Source of the DNA: Paraburkholderia rhynchosiae
GTDB taxonomy: Bacteria > Pseudomonadota > Gammaproteobacteria > Burkholderiales > Burkholderiaceae
Direction of reading: 5' to 3'
DNA length: 64,000 nucleotides
Assembly (NCBI RefSeq): GCF_002879865.1
Contig: NZ_PNXY01000007.1
Coordinates: 186,001-250,000, forward strand
The notes under the pieces are model-generated. The model searched no databases and had not been told where the DNA came from. It was given only the letters and a program-made list of their open reading frames with translations. The position numbers and the translations under genes are program-made. Shown here one piece after another: positions 26,064 through 35,206 of the stretch. Within the stretch, counting starts at the first letter, position 1, and each line of letters opens with the position of its first letter.

Positions 26064-26149
26064 TAGGTGAGAAGATTCGGGAGCCGGCGAGGTGAGAATA
26101 TGCGTACCTGTCGGCGCACTTTAATGTTTAAGGTGAGAGAATTCGGGAG
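26064..26149 (-). repeat. Remote iteron pair B (canonical CGGGAG type)
   Basis: Units at 26064-26083 (TAGGTGAGAAGATTCGGGAG) and 26130-26149 (AAGGTGAGAGAATTCGGGAG), with a half-site GAGGTGAG at 26090. They lie about 50-130 bp past the stop codon of the PLD-like gene, outside coding sequence. Confidence 0.8.
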
Positions 26150-26194
26150 CGTCGGTATCGGGCGTTTCATCTCTCACCGCTCGCATTTCTATTG

Positions 26195-27967
26195 TTAGTC
26201 CGCGCCGTGCGCGAGCGCAATGCGCGCCTTCGCTTCGGGGCTATTCGCGACGAAGTATTTCTTCGACCACGCGCCGTCTGGTGCAAGCATCAATCGCTCG
26301 TGAGCGCCGCCGTGCTGCTGACGGATCGCCAATGCGCGTGCTCGATAGTGCTCATAAAGCCGCAGAAACTCCGCGAGGTAACTGCTGGCAATCCGGCGGT
26401 CGCGAATCTCCAGCAGGTTCTCGTCGTTGAAATGCTCCGAGTTGTTGCTCATATTGGCTGAGCCTGTGTAGACGATCGGATTTGCGCCCTCGGCGTCGAT
26501 CACCAGAAACTTGTGGTGAATGATCACAGGCGCATAACCCGGCGCGCTTTCCCCAGGAAAGAGGCGCAGCTCGGGCTCGAAGCCTGCCGGAACCGTTGCG
26601 GGTGAAAAGTATTCCGCATCGATCACGTCGTGCTTGTCGCGGCCACGGTGGTACAGATCCATGTTGGCGAGCGCGGTCGTCGTCACGATCTGTCCGTTTT
26701 TCCGGGCCTCTTCCGCTACTTCCGCCGATTTCGCGCCGATGTGATTGACGAGCCCAAACATCATCAGTCCTTTGTCGCCGGCCTCGAAGCAGGCGTCCCG
26801 CAGCGGCTCGTCTGTCGGCATGAAAAGACAGAACGCCACAGACTGCTTCGCATTCCTGATCGCTTCGACAATCGTATCGATCTGCAGGCGCGAGTTTTTC
26901 GGTTCCGGCGAGAAGCACACGCGCACCTTCGCGCTGCCGATCGTGACAGGCTCCGACCAACCGGGCGCGAGCTTCGCTGTATCGGCAATGCTGGGGTTGC
27001 TCGCGAGCGCCTCGGCGCGATTGCTATAAAGCGTGGCGAGTTCCGGCGAGTCGAACAGATGCAGCACGTTCGCCTGCTCCGTGATGCCCTCGATTGTGAA
27101 GTTTGCCGACCCTGTCAGCACGCGCGCGGGCACGGCTTGTCCATTGCCGTTGTCCGTGACGATGAACTTGTCATGCATGATGTGCGTCTTGTCGCGTGGC
27201 GCGAACGTGGCGGCATCGGCGAGCTGTTCGACGGCGGGTTGATTCGGCGATGGCGCCGGCGGCTTGCCCTTCTGCGACACTTCGTGCGAGTCGTATACGA
27301 TCGCGAGCGACGCCTTGCCCTGCTTCGCGCCGAACTCTGCAAACGCCGGAATCGCCCAGAGCGGATCGGTCAGGTGATACACGGCCGAAGCCGCGCGATG
27401 CGCCTGCTTCAGCGTCAGCGCGAACACATCCTGTAAATCGTTCGCGAGCCAGGTGCGCAAGCGCAACGCCTGCTCCGCCGAAGGCGCCGCATCCGGCGCG
27501 AGATGCAGCGCCGCAACTTTGCGCGCAAATGCTTGCGAGCTGACCACCGCACGGTTGAACCACGTGCCGATGCCTGCCTCGATATGCGACGGCAACGTCA
27601 GCTTGCATTCGCCCTTCTGCGCGTCGAGCAGATGCAGCGCGCCCGGCGTACCGACAACCGGATACACGAGATACGTGAACGACTTCTCGCGGTCTGCTTC
27701 GTCGATACGTGCGTCCCACCACATGAACTTCTGGATCGGCGCCTCGTTGGTCGACGCGTCTTGTTGCGTGTCCGGCACGGCGCCGTTGAACGTGAGCCGG
27801 TTGGGCAGCCAACTGCTCGCTTCGCGCTGCCGTCCATCGGCGGAAAGAAAACCCGGCGTCCGCTTGATCGCGAAGCCGAGAAAATCGTCGCGCTTGCCGC
27901 CTTCGGGCCAATCGAACGCGAGTAATACGAGTGTCGGAGAGAGATAGCTGCGCACGCTGACGTTCAT
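26195..27967 (-). CDS. Phospholipase D-like protein with two HKD motifs
   Basis: A 590-residue protein of the PLD superfamily. Both active-site motifs are intact: HDKFIVTDNG in the first half (about residue 263) and HHKFLVIDAEG in the second (about 484), each followed by TGSANF or TGSANMSNN as expected. Family members hydrolyse or transfer phosphodiesters in lipids or nucleic acids. No signal peptide is visible, which favours a cytosolic role, and the ~150-residue N-terminal domain is not recognised. The ATG at 27967 is preferred; the frame upstream is a leader of low plausibility. It is flanked by iteron clusters and the chemosensory-like operon. Confidence 0.83.
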   Translation of the reverse strand: MNVSVRSYLSPTLVLLAFDWPEGGKRDDFLGFAIKRTPGFLSADGRQREASSWLPNRLTFNGAVPDTQQDASTNEAPIQKFMWWDARIDEADREKSFTYLVYPVVGTPGALHLLDAQKGECKLTLPSHIEAGIGTWFNRAVVSSQAFARKVAALHLAPDAAPSAEQALRLRTWLANDLQDVFALTLKQAHRAASAVYHLTDPLWAIPAFAEFGAKQGKASLAIVYDSHEVSQKGKPPAPSPNQPAVEQLADAATFAPRDKTHIMHDKFIVTDNGNGQAVPARVLTGSANFTIEGITEQANVLHLFDSPELATLYSNRAEALASNPSIADTAKLAPGWSEPVTIGSAKVRVCFSPEPKNSRLQIDTIVEAIRNAKQSVAFCLFMPTDEPLRDACFEAGDKGLMMFGLVNHIGAKSAEVAEEARKNGQIVTTTALANMDLYHRGRDKHDVIDAEYFSPATVPAGFEPELRLFPGESAPGYAPVIIHHKFLVIDAEGANPIVYTGSANMSNNSEHFNDENLLEIRDRRIASSYLAEFLRLYEHYRARALAIRQQHGGAHERLMLAPDGAWSKKYFVANSPEAKARIALAHGAD

Positions 27968-28242
27968 TGCGTCGCTCCATGGTGTCGGACGGAGTTTCAG
28001 TCTGGACGCGCAGTTTGTTGGAATAGTGACAATGCGCAATTTAATGACGATCAATTAACGGCATAGCCACGGAAAACTTGAGAAAAGAATTTGCGGCTTT
28101 GAATGCGCGGAAAAGAGTGTAGTCATCGCTTAGTAACACGGCTCGGCAATACTCGGCAGCGCTGCAAGCAGGGATCTTATTTCGCACAAAAACGCGCTGC
28201 TCCAAACGAGGGCGGACGCGAAGACCAGAATCCGGGGTTCAC

Positions 28243-30633
28243 ATGACTATTCGTCATCGCATCACGCTATTGGTTGCTTTGATGTTCGTCGCGTTGTCGG
28301 CGATCGGCGGCTACGCCGTTTATCAAACGCGCGGCAGCGCAGCCGAAGTGCGCAAAGTCACTGAAGGCGTGGTGCCCAGTGCGCTCGCTTCGGCCGACCT
28401 CGTATCGCAAGTGAAGGACGTCCAGCTCGCCACGATGACGCTGGTCTACGCTCCCGACGGCGACGTCGTCGCGCAGGCGCAGGACGAACTGAAGAAGAAA
28501 AGAATCGCGCTGCAACAGGCGCTCGCCGTGCAGGCGAGAGACGCCGCGAGTCACGCGCAAAAGGGCCTCGTTTCGCAGGCTGGCGACAGTCTCGGCAACT
28601 ATTTCTCCGCCATTGCCGAGACGGCGAAAATGAAAGCGGACGGCAAGAATGAACTCGCGCAGGCGTATCTGTTCGCGAACGTCGCGCAGTATCGCGACGA
28701 AATGGAAGGAATTGTCGAAACGCTGCGCGTCGAGAAAAACCGCGAGAAGGATGAAGCGATCACCGCGCTCAACGCCACGCTCGCGACCACGACGACGGCA
28801 ATCGCTGTCGTTACCGGCATTGCGATTATTTTGCTGACCGCAATTGGTGCATTGCTTTACCGTCAGATCACGCGCCCGCTTAGCCGCATGCAAGCGATGA
28901 TGAGCGAGATCGCATCGAGCCAGGACTTCACGCGCCGCGTACCGGTGGGACGGCTCGATGAGATCGGCCATTCGATTGTCGCCTTCAACGGCATGATCGA
29001 AAAGATTCAGGAAAGCTCCGCGCAACTCAAGCAGAAAACCGCCGACATTCAGGCGATGTTGCAGAACATGCAGCAAGGCATCCTGACGGTGATCGACGGC
29101 GCTGTGATTCACGCCGAGTATTCGGCGTATCTGGAAGACATCTTCGAAACGAAGGATATTGCCGGGCGCGGGCTGATGGATCTCGTGTTCGCGGATACTG
29201 ATCTGGGCGCTGACGCGTTGTCGCAAGTCGATGCCGCCGCGCATGCCTGCCTCGGTGAAGACTGCATCAACTTCGCGTTCAATCAGCATCTGCTGGTCGG
29301 CGAGATTTCGAAGCGCATGCCCGATGGCCGCGTGAAGATTCTCGATTTAAGCTGGTCCGCGATCACCGACGAAAACGACACCATCGTGCGCCTTATGCTC
29401 TGCGTGCGCGACGTGACGGAGTTGCGCAAGCTCGCGGCCGAAGCCAGCGAACAGCGTCGCCGTCTCGACATGATCGGCGAAATTCTGGCGGTCAGCGAAG
29501 AGAAGTTCCATCACTTCATCGAGAGCTCGGCGGGCTTTGTCAGCGAGAACGAGCGCATCATTCGCAAGCATTCGGAAGCGGACCATGCAGCAATTGCCGA
29601 ACTGTTCCGCAACATGCATACCATCAAGGGCAATGCGCGCACGTATAACCTGCAGCATCTGACGGACGTGGTTCATGAAACGGAGCAGAGCTATCACGAA
29701 CTGCGCCAGCCGGACGCGGACCGCTCGTGGGATCAGGAGCATCTGATGCAGGAGTTGACGCGTGTGCGCGAGGCAATCGAGAGCTACGCGAAGATCAACG
29801 AACAGAGTCTCGGCCGCAAGGGCAAAACGCAGCATAACGACGCGGGCGACGCGGGCCGCTACGTAATGGTCGAGAAGGAACAGATCCAGCGCACGTTGAA
29901 TCTGCTCGACAAGACCGACGCACGCGATCTTCACGAGCTGCAAACCATGCGCGACACGCTGCGCCGGAATTTGCGCGCGCTAGGCAGCGAAAGCATCCGC
30001 GACGCGCTGTCCGGCGTGCTCGGGTCGCTGCCTTCGCTCGCGAGCGAGTTGGGCAAGCCGGCGCCGAGCGTGCATATCGACGATAACGGCTACCGTCTGC
30101 GTGGCCAGGCGGGCAGCACGCTGAATAACGTGTTCATGCATCTGCTGCGTAATTCTATGGATCACGGCATTGAAAGCGCCGAGGCTCGCAGCGCGCAAGG
30201 TAAGACGCCGGCTGGCTCGATATCGATCGAAGTCGGCGTGGACTGCGGCGCATTACAGATTACGCTTAGCGACGATGGCCGCGGTCTCGCGCTCGGACGG
30301 ATTCGGGGGATTGCGACGGAACGCGGCTGGATTGGCTCCGAGGAAACGCGGGACGACGAAGCCATTGCAGAGTTCATATTCCGGCCTGGATTTTCGACGG
30401 CGGAGACGGTCACGGCAGTGTCGGGCCGCGGCGTCGGCATGGACGCCGTGCGCGACTTCCTGACGCGCGAAAACGGCAGCATCCAACTGCGCTTTACCGA
30501 CGACCGCAAGGGCGCGGCGTTCCGTCAATTCCAGATGATCGTGAGTGTGCCAGACAGCGTTGCCGTCGATACGCTCGGCATCGAGGCTCGTAACGAACAC
30601 GGCGAACTTCCGATCCACGCGATGACGTGCTGA
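28243..30633 (+). CDS. Membrane receptor fused to a CheA-like HPt-kinase
   Basis: A 796-residue fusion. Helix one at residues 5-25; a helical periplasmic bundle follows with a second helix at about 185-208 (AIAVVTGIAIILLTAIGALL). Then come a HAMP linker, a region like a degenerate PAS (about 270-400), an HPt domain with NMHTIKGNARTYNL (phospho-acceptor His459), and a CheA-type ATPase domain (NVFMHLLRNSMDHGIE, LSDDGRGLALGRI, SGRGVGMDAVRDFL). The CheW-like P5 domain normally ending CheA is absent. Sensing and phosphotransfer are thus in one polypeptide. It starts a four-gene plus-strand operon with an MCP-signalling fragment, a CheX-like protein and a CheY. Confidence 0.85.
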   Translation: MTIRHRITLLVALMFVALSAIGGYAVYQTRGSAAEVRKVTEGVVPSALASADLVSQVKDVQLATMTLVYAPDGDVVAQAQDELKKKRIALQQALAVQARDAASHAQKGLVSQAGDSLGNYFSAIAETAKMKADGKNELAQAYLFANVAQYRDEMEGIVETLRVEKNREKDEAITALNATLATTTTAIAVVTGIAIILLTAIGALLYRQITRPLSRMQAMMSEIASSQDFTRRVPVGRLDEIGHSIVAFNGMIEKIQESSAQLKQKTADIQAMLQNMQQGILTVIDGAVIHAEYSAYLEDIFETKDIAGRGLMDLVFADTDLGADALSQVDAAAHACLGEDCINFAFNQHLLVGEISKRMPDGRVKILDLSWSAITDENDTIVRLMLCVRDVTELRKLAAEASEQRRRLDMIGEILAVSEEKFHHFIESSAGFVSENERIIRKHSEADHAAIAELFRNMHTIKGNARTYNLQHLTDVVHETEQSYHELRQPDADRSWDQEHLMQELTRVREAIESYAKINEQSLGRKGKTQHNDAGDAGRYVMVEKEQIQRTLNLLDKTDARDLHELQTMRDTLRRNLRALGSESIRDALSGVLGSLPSLASELGKPAPSVHIDDNGYRLRGQAGSTLNNVFMHLLRNSMDHGIESAEARSAQGKTPAGSISIEVGVDCGALQITLSDDGRGLALGRIRGIATERGWIGSEETRDDEAIAEFIFRPGFSTAETVTAVSGRGVGMDAVRDFLTRENGSIQLRFTDDRKGAAFRQFQMIVSVPDSVAVDTLGIEARNEHGELPIHAMTC

Positions 30634-30671
30634 GCACTGTTTGCGCCGCAGCTCGCGGCGCCCTTCAAGGA

Positions 30672-31412
30672 ATGGTTGTGATTCAACAGTATTTATTGGC
30701 GGCGCTGACGGGCAGCGCAGTAACCGCATTGCTCGGATTCGCCGCGCATCGGCTGCACACAGCGAGGCTCACTGCGCGGCTGCATACCGAAGCGCAAGCG
30801 CGGATCGATTCGCTCAAGGCGGAGCAGAGCTCACCCGACGCATCGGCCCAGGAACGCGAGCGGGCCGAGCATGAGCTGCAAACGCAGACCGCCCATCTGC
30901 GCGCCGAATTGATGCAGCAATCGGCAACCGTCGACGAATTGCGCACGACGCTGAAAGCCGTTACCGAAGACAAAGCGCAGTTGGCGCAACAGGCCCGGCA
31001 GATCGCCAGCGAGGCCGCGCGCCTGAAAAGTCTCGGCGCGGCGTTCGAGCGTTGGCACGAACAAATGATTTCGCTGATGACGCAAAATCACGACATGCAC
31101 GCAAAGAACCAGGAGCTGTCGTCGATCGTGCGGCATGTGGTGATCGTGTCGTTGAACGCGTCGATCGAAGCGGCGCGTGCCGGTCCCGCGGGCCGCGGCT
31201 TTGCGGTGGTGGCCGGCGAAGTGCGCACGCTCGCCGCGCGTTCTGAAGAGTTGTCCAAGAGCTATCGCGACAGTCTGCATCGCAATGACCTGACCACGAC
31301 CTCGACGTTTCAGGACATTCAGGCGGGCGGCAAGATGATTGCGGCGTCGCTTGCCAGCGTGGAGTCGATGGCCAATCAGTTTCATTCGAAGCTGGACGAG
31401 GTGACGGCGTGA
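30672..31412 (+). CDS. Short chemoreceptor-signalling-domain protein
   Basis: A 246-residue protein: one N-terminal membrane helix (LLAALTGSAVTALLGFAA), a long coiled coil, then only the hairpin tip of a methyl-accepting chemotaxis protein (VSLNASIEAARAGPAGRGFAVVAGEVRTLAARS, about residues 155-190). There is no sensor or HAMP domain, so it cannot be a normal receptor; it may scaffold the preceding kinase. A GTG at 30627 overlapping the upstream stop is an alternative start. It overlaps the next gene by four bases (GTGA). Confidence 0.78.
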   Translation: MVVIQQYLLAALTGSAVTALLGFAAHRLHTARLTARLHTEAQARIDSLKAEQSSPDASAQERERAEHELQTQTAHLRAELMQQSATVDELRTTLKAVTEDKAQLAQQARQIASEAARLKSLGAAFERWHEQMISLMTQNHDMHAKNQELSSIVRHVVIVSLNASIEAARAGPAGRGFAVVAGEVRTLAARSEELSKSYRDSLHRNDLTTTSTFQDIQAGGKMIAASLASVESMANQFHSKLDEVTA

Positions 31413-31948
31413 TTACGGCGCACGCAAAAGACAGCTTCGAGCGCATTTTTCGCAAGGCCGCACAGGCGCGCTTGCCGTTGAGCCCCGACGACTGCTGCGA
31501 AATCGTGCCGATTGCGCAAGCCGACGCAGGCGCGACGCACCGCACCCAGGTTGTCGTGCTGACCATTTCGTCGATCGTGTTCAGGCTGCTGCTGATTCTT
31601 CACTTCGACGAAAACGACAGCACGCGCAACTACTACCTGAAAGACGCCGACGAGCGGCCGTTTCAGGAAGCGTTTCTGGAAATCTGCAACCTGTGCTGCG
31701 GGGCGATGAACCAGGAACTGCTGCGCTATTTTCCGGACCTCGGCATGTCGACGCCTTATGTGTTGAGCGCGCGTTGCTTGCCGCATCTGCATGAGCTGAA
31801 GCCGGGACTGCTGTCGTCGTATTCGGTGACGCTCGACGGCACCGCTCGGCTTGCCGCGACCGTGTGCGTCTGTGCGTCTGCGCCCGTCGACTTCATTGCG
31901 GACACCAGTGCCATTGAAGAAACCAGCGGTGAGCTGGAGTTGTTTTGA
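31409..31948 (+). CDS. CheX/CheC-like protein (putative CheY-P phosphatase)
   Basis: A 179-residue protein whose start GTG overlaps the previous stop, so translation is coupled. FQEAFLEICNLCCGAMNQEL followed by LGMSTPYVLSAR resembles the E-x2-N-x3-G signature and following strand of the CheC/CheX fold, with Glu and Asn at the catalytic places. The surrounding genes (kinase, receptor tip, CheY) strengthen the idea that it dephosphorylates the response regulator. Similarity is weak, so the call rests partly on context. Confidence 0.55.
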   Translation: MITAHAKDSFERIFRKAAQARLPLSPDDCCEIVPIAQADAGATHRTQVVVLTISSIVFRLLLILHFDENDSTRNYYLKDADERPFQEAFLEICNLCCGAMNQELLRYFPDLGMSTPYVLSARCLPHLHELKPGLLSSYSVTLDGTARLAATVCVCASAPVDFIADTSAIEETSGELELF

Positions 31949-31980
31949 TCGTCAACGGATTGTTGTGACAGGAAATAGAT

Positions 31981-32346
31981 ATGTCGAAAATTCTGGTAGT
32001 GGATGACTCAGGCGCGGTGCGCGATGAAGTGGCCAGCTTTCTGAAGAAGAACGGTCTTGATGTCGATACGGCGGTGGACGGCAAGGACGGTCTCGCGAAA
32101 CTGAAGGCGAGTCCCGGAATCCGGCTCGTGATCAGCGACGTCAACATGCCGAACATGGACGGCCTCACGATGGTTGAAAAGATTCGCGGCGAACTCGCGA
32201 ACAAGACCGTCAACGTCATCATGCTGACAACGGAAAGCAGCCCTGCGATGAAAGAGCGCGGCAAGGCGGCGGGCGTTAAGGGCTGGATCGTGAAGCCGTT
32301 CAAGGGCGACGCGGTTCTCGAGACGTTTCGCAAGCTCGCGGGCTAA
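31981..32346 (+). CDS. CheY-type single-domain response regulator
   Basis: A 121-residue stand-alone receiver. The acidic pair is in ILVVDDSGAV, the phospho-acceptor Asp53 in ISDVNMPNMDG, the switch Thr in MLTTES and the conserved Lys105 in VKPF. With no output domain it should act by binding a partner. It is the last gene of the chemosensory-like operon and likely the target of its fused kinase. Confidence 0.9.
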   Translation: MSKILVVDDSGAVRDEVASFLKKNGLDVDTAVDGKDGLAKLKASPGIRLVISDVNMPNMDGLTMVEKIRGELANKTVNVIMLTTESSPAMKERGKAAGVKGWIVKPFKGDAVLETFRKLAG

Positions 32347-32389
32347 ATGCGTTTGCTTGCGCTGCTGGCGCGAGTGTCTGCCCTGGCCA

Positions 32390-33014
32390 AAGGTGAGGGT
32401 TTTCGGGAGCGGCTCGGTGAGCTTCCTTAACGCTGGTGTTGCGCCCTTTCCTGCCGCTGAAATGCGCTAAATGTGCGAGATGTCCAGCCGGCGCGGCGAT
32501 GAAAGCAGGTCCTAAGGCCGCTTCGCCGGTTCAAAGGTGAGGAAATTCAGGAGCCAATGAGTCGTTTAAGGATCCGTGAGCGACTGGATTGCCGGGGCCT
32601 CACCGTCGCATGTGTACGAAGCAGCGGGTCGTGAGTCGCCGCATATCGAACACCGAGCGTAAAACCTCTTACCTGGGTATGCAGATCATTGGTGCCCTCC
32701 CAAAGGTGAGAGTTTTCGGGAATCGTCTGTCGACGCACTGCGGTGCGGCGCCCAGTAAGGCTTTGCGGCCTGTCCCTCAGATCCAAAGGTGAGGGTTTTC
32801 GGGAGTCGTCCAATCCCGCATTTCGTCGGGACTGGTACGCTGCGTGTGAAAGGTGAGGGTTTTCGGGATCGTACGGTTCAGCGCTTGCCTTGCGAACGCG
32901 TCGTGTCGAGCGACGCTGAATACCGTTGCACATACAGCGCAATTCGCGCGATGACCCGTGACAAAAGCCCATAAATCGTCTGCGCGTGCGCTCAAAGGTG
33001 AGACTTTTCGGGAG
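32390..33014 (-). repeat. Remote iteron cluster C (six copies)
   Basis: Units of type AAGGTGAGNNTTTTCGGGAG start at 32390, 32534, 32703, 32786, 32850 and 32995. The copy at 32534 reads TTCAGGAG; four share GGTGAGNGTTTTCGGGA exactly. Their direction is opposite to the origin array, 18 kb away. They fill the 690-bp non-coding gap between the CheY gene and the SDR gene, in which I support no gene. Confidence 0.88.
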
Positions 33015-33033
33015 CCACGATAGTCGCGACGCC

Positions 33034-33792
33034 TCAAGCTGATTTCGCCATCTCGCGGATGTCGGCCACGGGTGTCTTACCGAATGCATCGCTGAGCGCG
33101 TAGTCGAGCAATTGAGCCGCGGCTTGCTCGGGCGTCGACAACCGACCGCTGCGCTTGAGGTCTTCGAACTTCTCGCGCATGGGGAACTGCTCTATGTCGG
33201 TGCCGCGAATTTCCGCCTGCATGTTTGTATCGATCACACCCGGCGCGAGACTGCAAATACGCAGCGCGCGGTTTGTGTCGAGTGCGACGGCGCGCGCATG
33301 ATGATCGAGCGCGGCCTTCGTCGCGCAGTAGACGCTCCAGCCGGCGTATGCCTTGCGTGCCGCGCCACTCGAAATATGCACGATGCGCCGATCGCTTGCG
33401 TCCGGGCTCGCTGCGGCGAGCGCACTCGCCAGCATCAGCGGCGTAGCCACGTTGAGACTCACCGCGGTGGCGATGGACGCCGCGTCCTGCTCTTCGACCC
33501 GACCTATCGGCTGCACCATGCCCGCGTTGTTGATCAGCAAGACGGTGTGCGCGCCGCTGACAAACGCACGCAGCGCGTCGGTCGCCAGCCATTGCGCGAC
33601 GCGGGTGGAATCGGCCAGTTCGAGCTCGATCTCTTCTAGCAACGCAGGAAAGCGCTGTTTGAGCGATGCATGACGCGAGCGGGCGAGGCCGAGCACGGCG
33701 ACATCGCGTGCGAGCAGTTGTTCAGCGAGCGCCGCGCCGAGGCCGCGCGTATGTCCGGTGACGATGGCGCGGATCGGAGAAGATGAGTTCAT
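33034..33792 (-). CDS. Short-chain dehydrogenase/reductase
   Basis: A 252-residue classical SDR. The nucleotide-binding motif is TGHTRGLGAALA (T-G-x3-G-x-G), the adenine-pocket NNAG appears in LLINNAGMVQP, the catalytic Ser in HISSGAARK, and the Tyr-x3-Lys pair in YCATKAALDHH. It reduces or oxidises an unknown carbonyl/alcohol with NAD(P)H. The N-terminus with His/Arg near the glycine loop suggests NADPH. Monocistronic, starting at an ATG with no strong ribosome site nearby. Confidence 0.88.
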   Translation of the reverse strand: MNSSSPIRAIVTGHTRGLGAALAEQLLARDVAVLGLARSRHASLKQRFPALLEEIELELADSTRVAQWLATDALRAFVSGAHTVLLINNAGMVQPIGRVEEQDAASIATAVSLNVATPLMLASALAAASPDASDRRIVHISSGAARKAYAGWSVYCATKAALDHHARAVALDTNRALRICSLAPGVIDTNMQAEIRGTDIEQFPMREKFEDLKRSGRLSTPEQAAAQLLDYALSDAFGKTPVADIREMAKSA

Positions 33793-33880
33793 GGCGTTCC
33801 TTGATTGTTAGGCTTGAGCACGCCGTTATCTTCTCACGCATGTTTCTGTCGCGCAGCGGCGGAGCTCGCGCGCAATTCTT

Positions 33881-34108
33881 TCAGGTTGCGCGAAAGCGCT
33901 CACGGTATTGCGTCGGCGTTACGCCGATTCTTTTCATGAAGACGATACGCATGCGGTCCGCAGTGATTCCTTTGACGATGGAAGCTGCAGTACAAAAGTG
34001 CGCCGCAATCGAGCATACCAAACGCGCTTTTGCGCCGCACGTTGAGCGCGTTTCGTTGATCCAGGCTTTCACGCATTGAAGGACTACGCGGCGGCTGCGC
34101 GGCTGCAT
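33881..34108 (-). pseudogene. Remnant of an AraC/GlxA-type regulator
   Basis: The last ~30 codons read ADRMRIVFMKRIGVTPTQYRERFRAT, the characteristic second-HTH end of GlxA-like AraC regulators. The preceding ~45 codons do not match a regulator, so only the C-terminal end survives, probably after deletion or frameshift. It lies in a 356-bp gap between the SDR and LysR genes. Confidence 0.6.
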
Positions 34109-34148
34109 ATGGGATGATTACCGCTGACCGAACTCACGGCGCCGCGCC

Positions 34149-35087
34149 ATGGTGATCAAAAACCTGCTTCGCAAGCTCGACCTCACTACGCTCCAACTTT
34201 TCCTCGCCGTCTACGAAGAAGGCACGCTCACGCGCGCCGCGGAGCGCGAGGCGATTGCCGTGTCCGCCGCGAGCAAGCGCCTGCTCGAACTCGAACAGGC
34301 GGTGGGCGCCACGCTGTTTCAGCGCAACGCGCGGGGCATGACGCTCACACCCGCCGGCGAAACGCTGCTGCATCACGCACGGCGCGTGATGCGCGACATC
34401 GAAAATATCGGCATAGAACTGGCGGGCCACGCGAGCGGCGTGCGCGGCTATGTGCGGATGATGGCCAACCTGTCCGCCATCGTCGAATTCCTGCCCGAAG
34501 ATCTGCGCGCATTCCAGTTGCAGCATGAGCGTGTGAAGCTCGACCTCGAAGAGCGGCCGAGCGGTGGCGTGGTCGAAGCAGTCGACGACAGCCTTGCCGA
34601 CCTCGGCATCTGCTCCGGCGACGCGGATACGCGCGATCTGCACGTCGAGCACTACCGGCGCGATTCTCTGGTGCTGGTGATGCGCGACGATCATCCATTG
34701 GCAACACGCGAGAGCGTGACCTTCGCCGAAACGCTCGACGGCGATCACGTCGGCCTCCACGCCGCGAGTTCCATCAACGCGCGCACGCATATGGCCGCGC
34801 GTCAGGCCGGCAAGCCGTTGCGGCTGCGCATCCACGTGCCCGGTTTCGACGCGGTTTGCCGGATGGTGCAAGCTGGCATGGGCGTCGGCGTGTTGCCGCA
34901 AAAGGTGTATCAACTCATGGGCCGTCCTCTTGGGCTGGTCGGCGCGCCGCTCGAAGACGACTGGTCCGAACGCAGCCTCGTGCTCGTGGTGCGCGACGTC
35001 GATGCGTTGTCGCCGGTGAGCCGTCTGCTGTTCGATCATCTGCGTTCGGTGGAAGCGTCGGAAGGCCCGCCAACGCCAGCGGCATGA
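34149..35087 (+). CDS. LysR-family transcriptional regulator
   Basis: A 312-residue LysR regulator. The winged HTH spans about residues 12-70 (LQLFLAVYEEGTLTRAAER, AASKRLLELEQAVGATLFQR, TLTPAGETLL). The effector domain follows from ~95, with hinge and sensor segments including VGVLPQKVYQLM. It points the same way as the CoA-transferase/lyase/MFS genes 120 bp downstream, so it probably regulates them. Confidence 0.9.
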   Translation: MVIKNLLRKLDLTTLQLFLAVYEEGTLTRAAEREAIAVSAASKRLLELEQAVGATLFQRNARGMTLTPAGETLLHHARRVMRDIENIGIELAGHASGVRGYVRMMANLSAIVEFLPEDLRAFQLQHERVKLDLEERPSGGVVEAVDDSLADLGICSGDADTRDLHVEHYRRDSLVLVMRDDHPLATRESVTFAETLDGDHVGLHAASSINARTHMAARQAGKPLRLRIHVPGFDAVCRMVQAGMGVGVLPQKVYQLMGRPLGLVGAPLEDDWSERSLVLVVRDVDALSPVSRLLFDHLRSVEASEGPPTPAA

Positions 35088-35206
35088 ACCCGCGCTGCGC
35101 CTGAGCGTTCGCCGTTCGCGAACGGTCGTTGGCGAATTGCGGTTGGACGCTGCCGCGGCATGCCATCAAGCTGTCTCTCAACAGAAAACTGCATCGGAGA
35201 CAGCAC

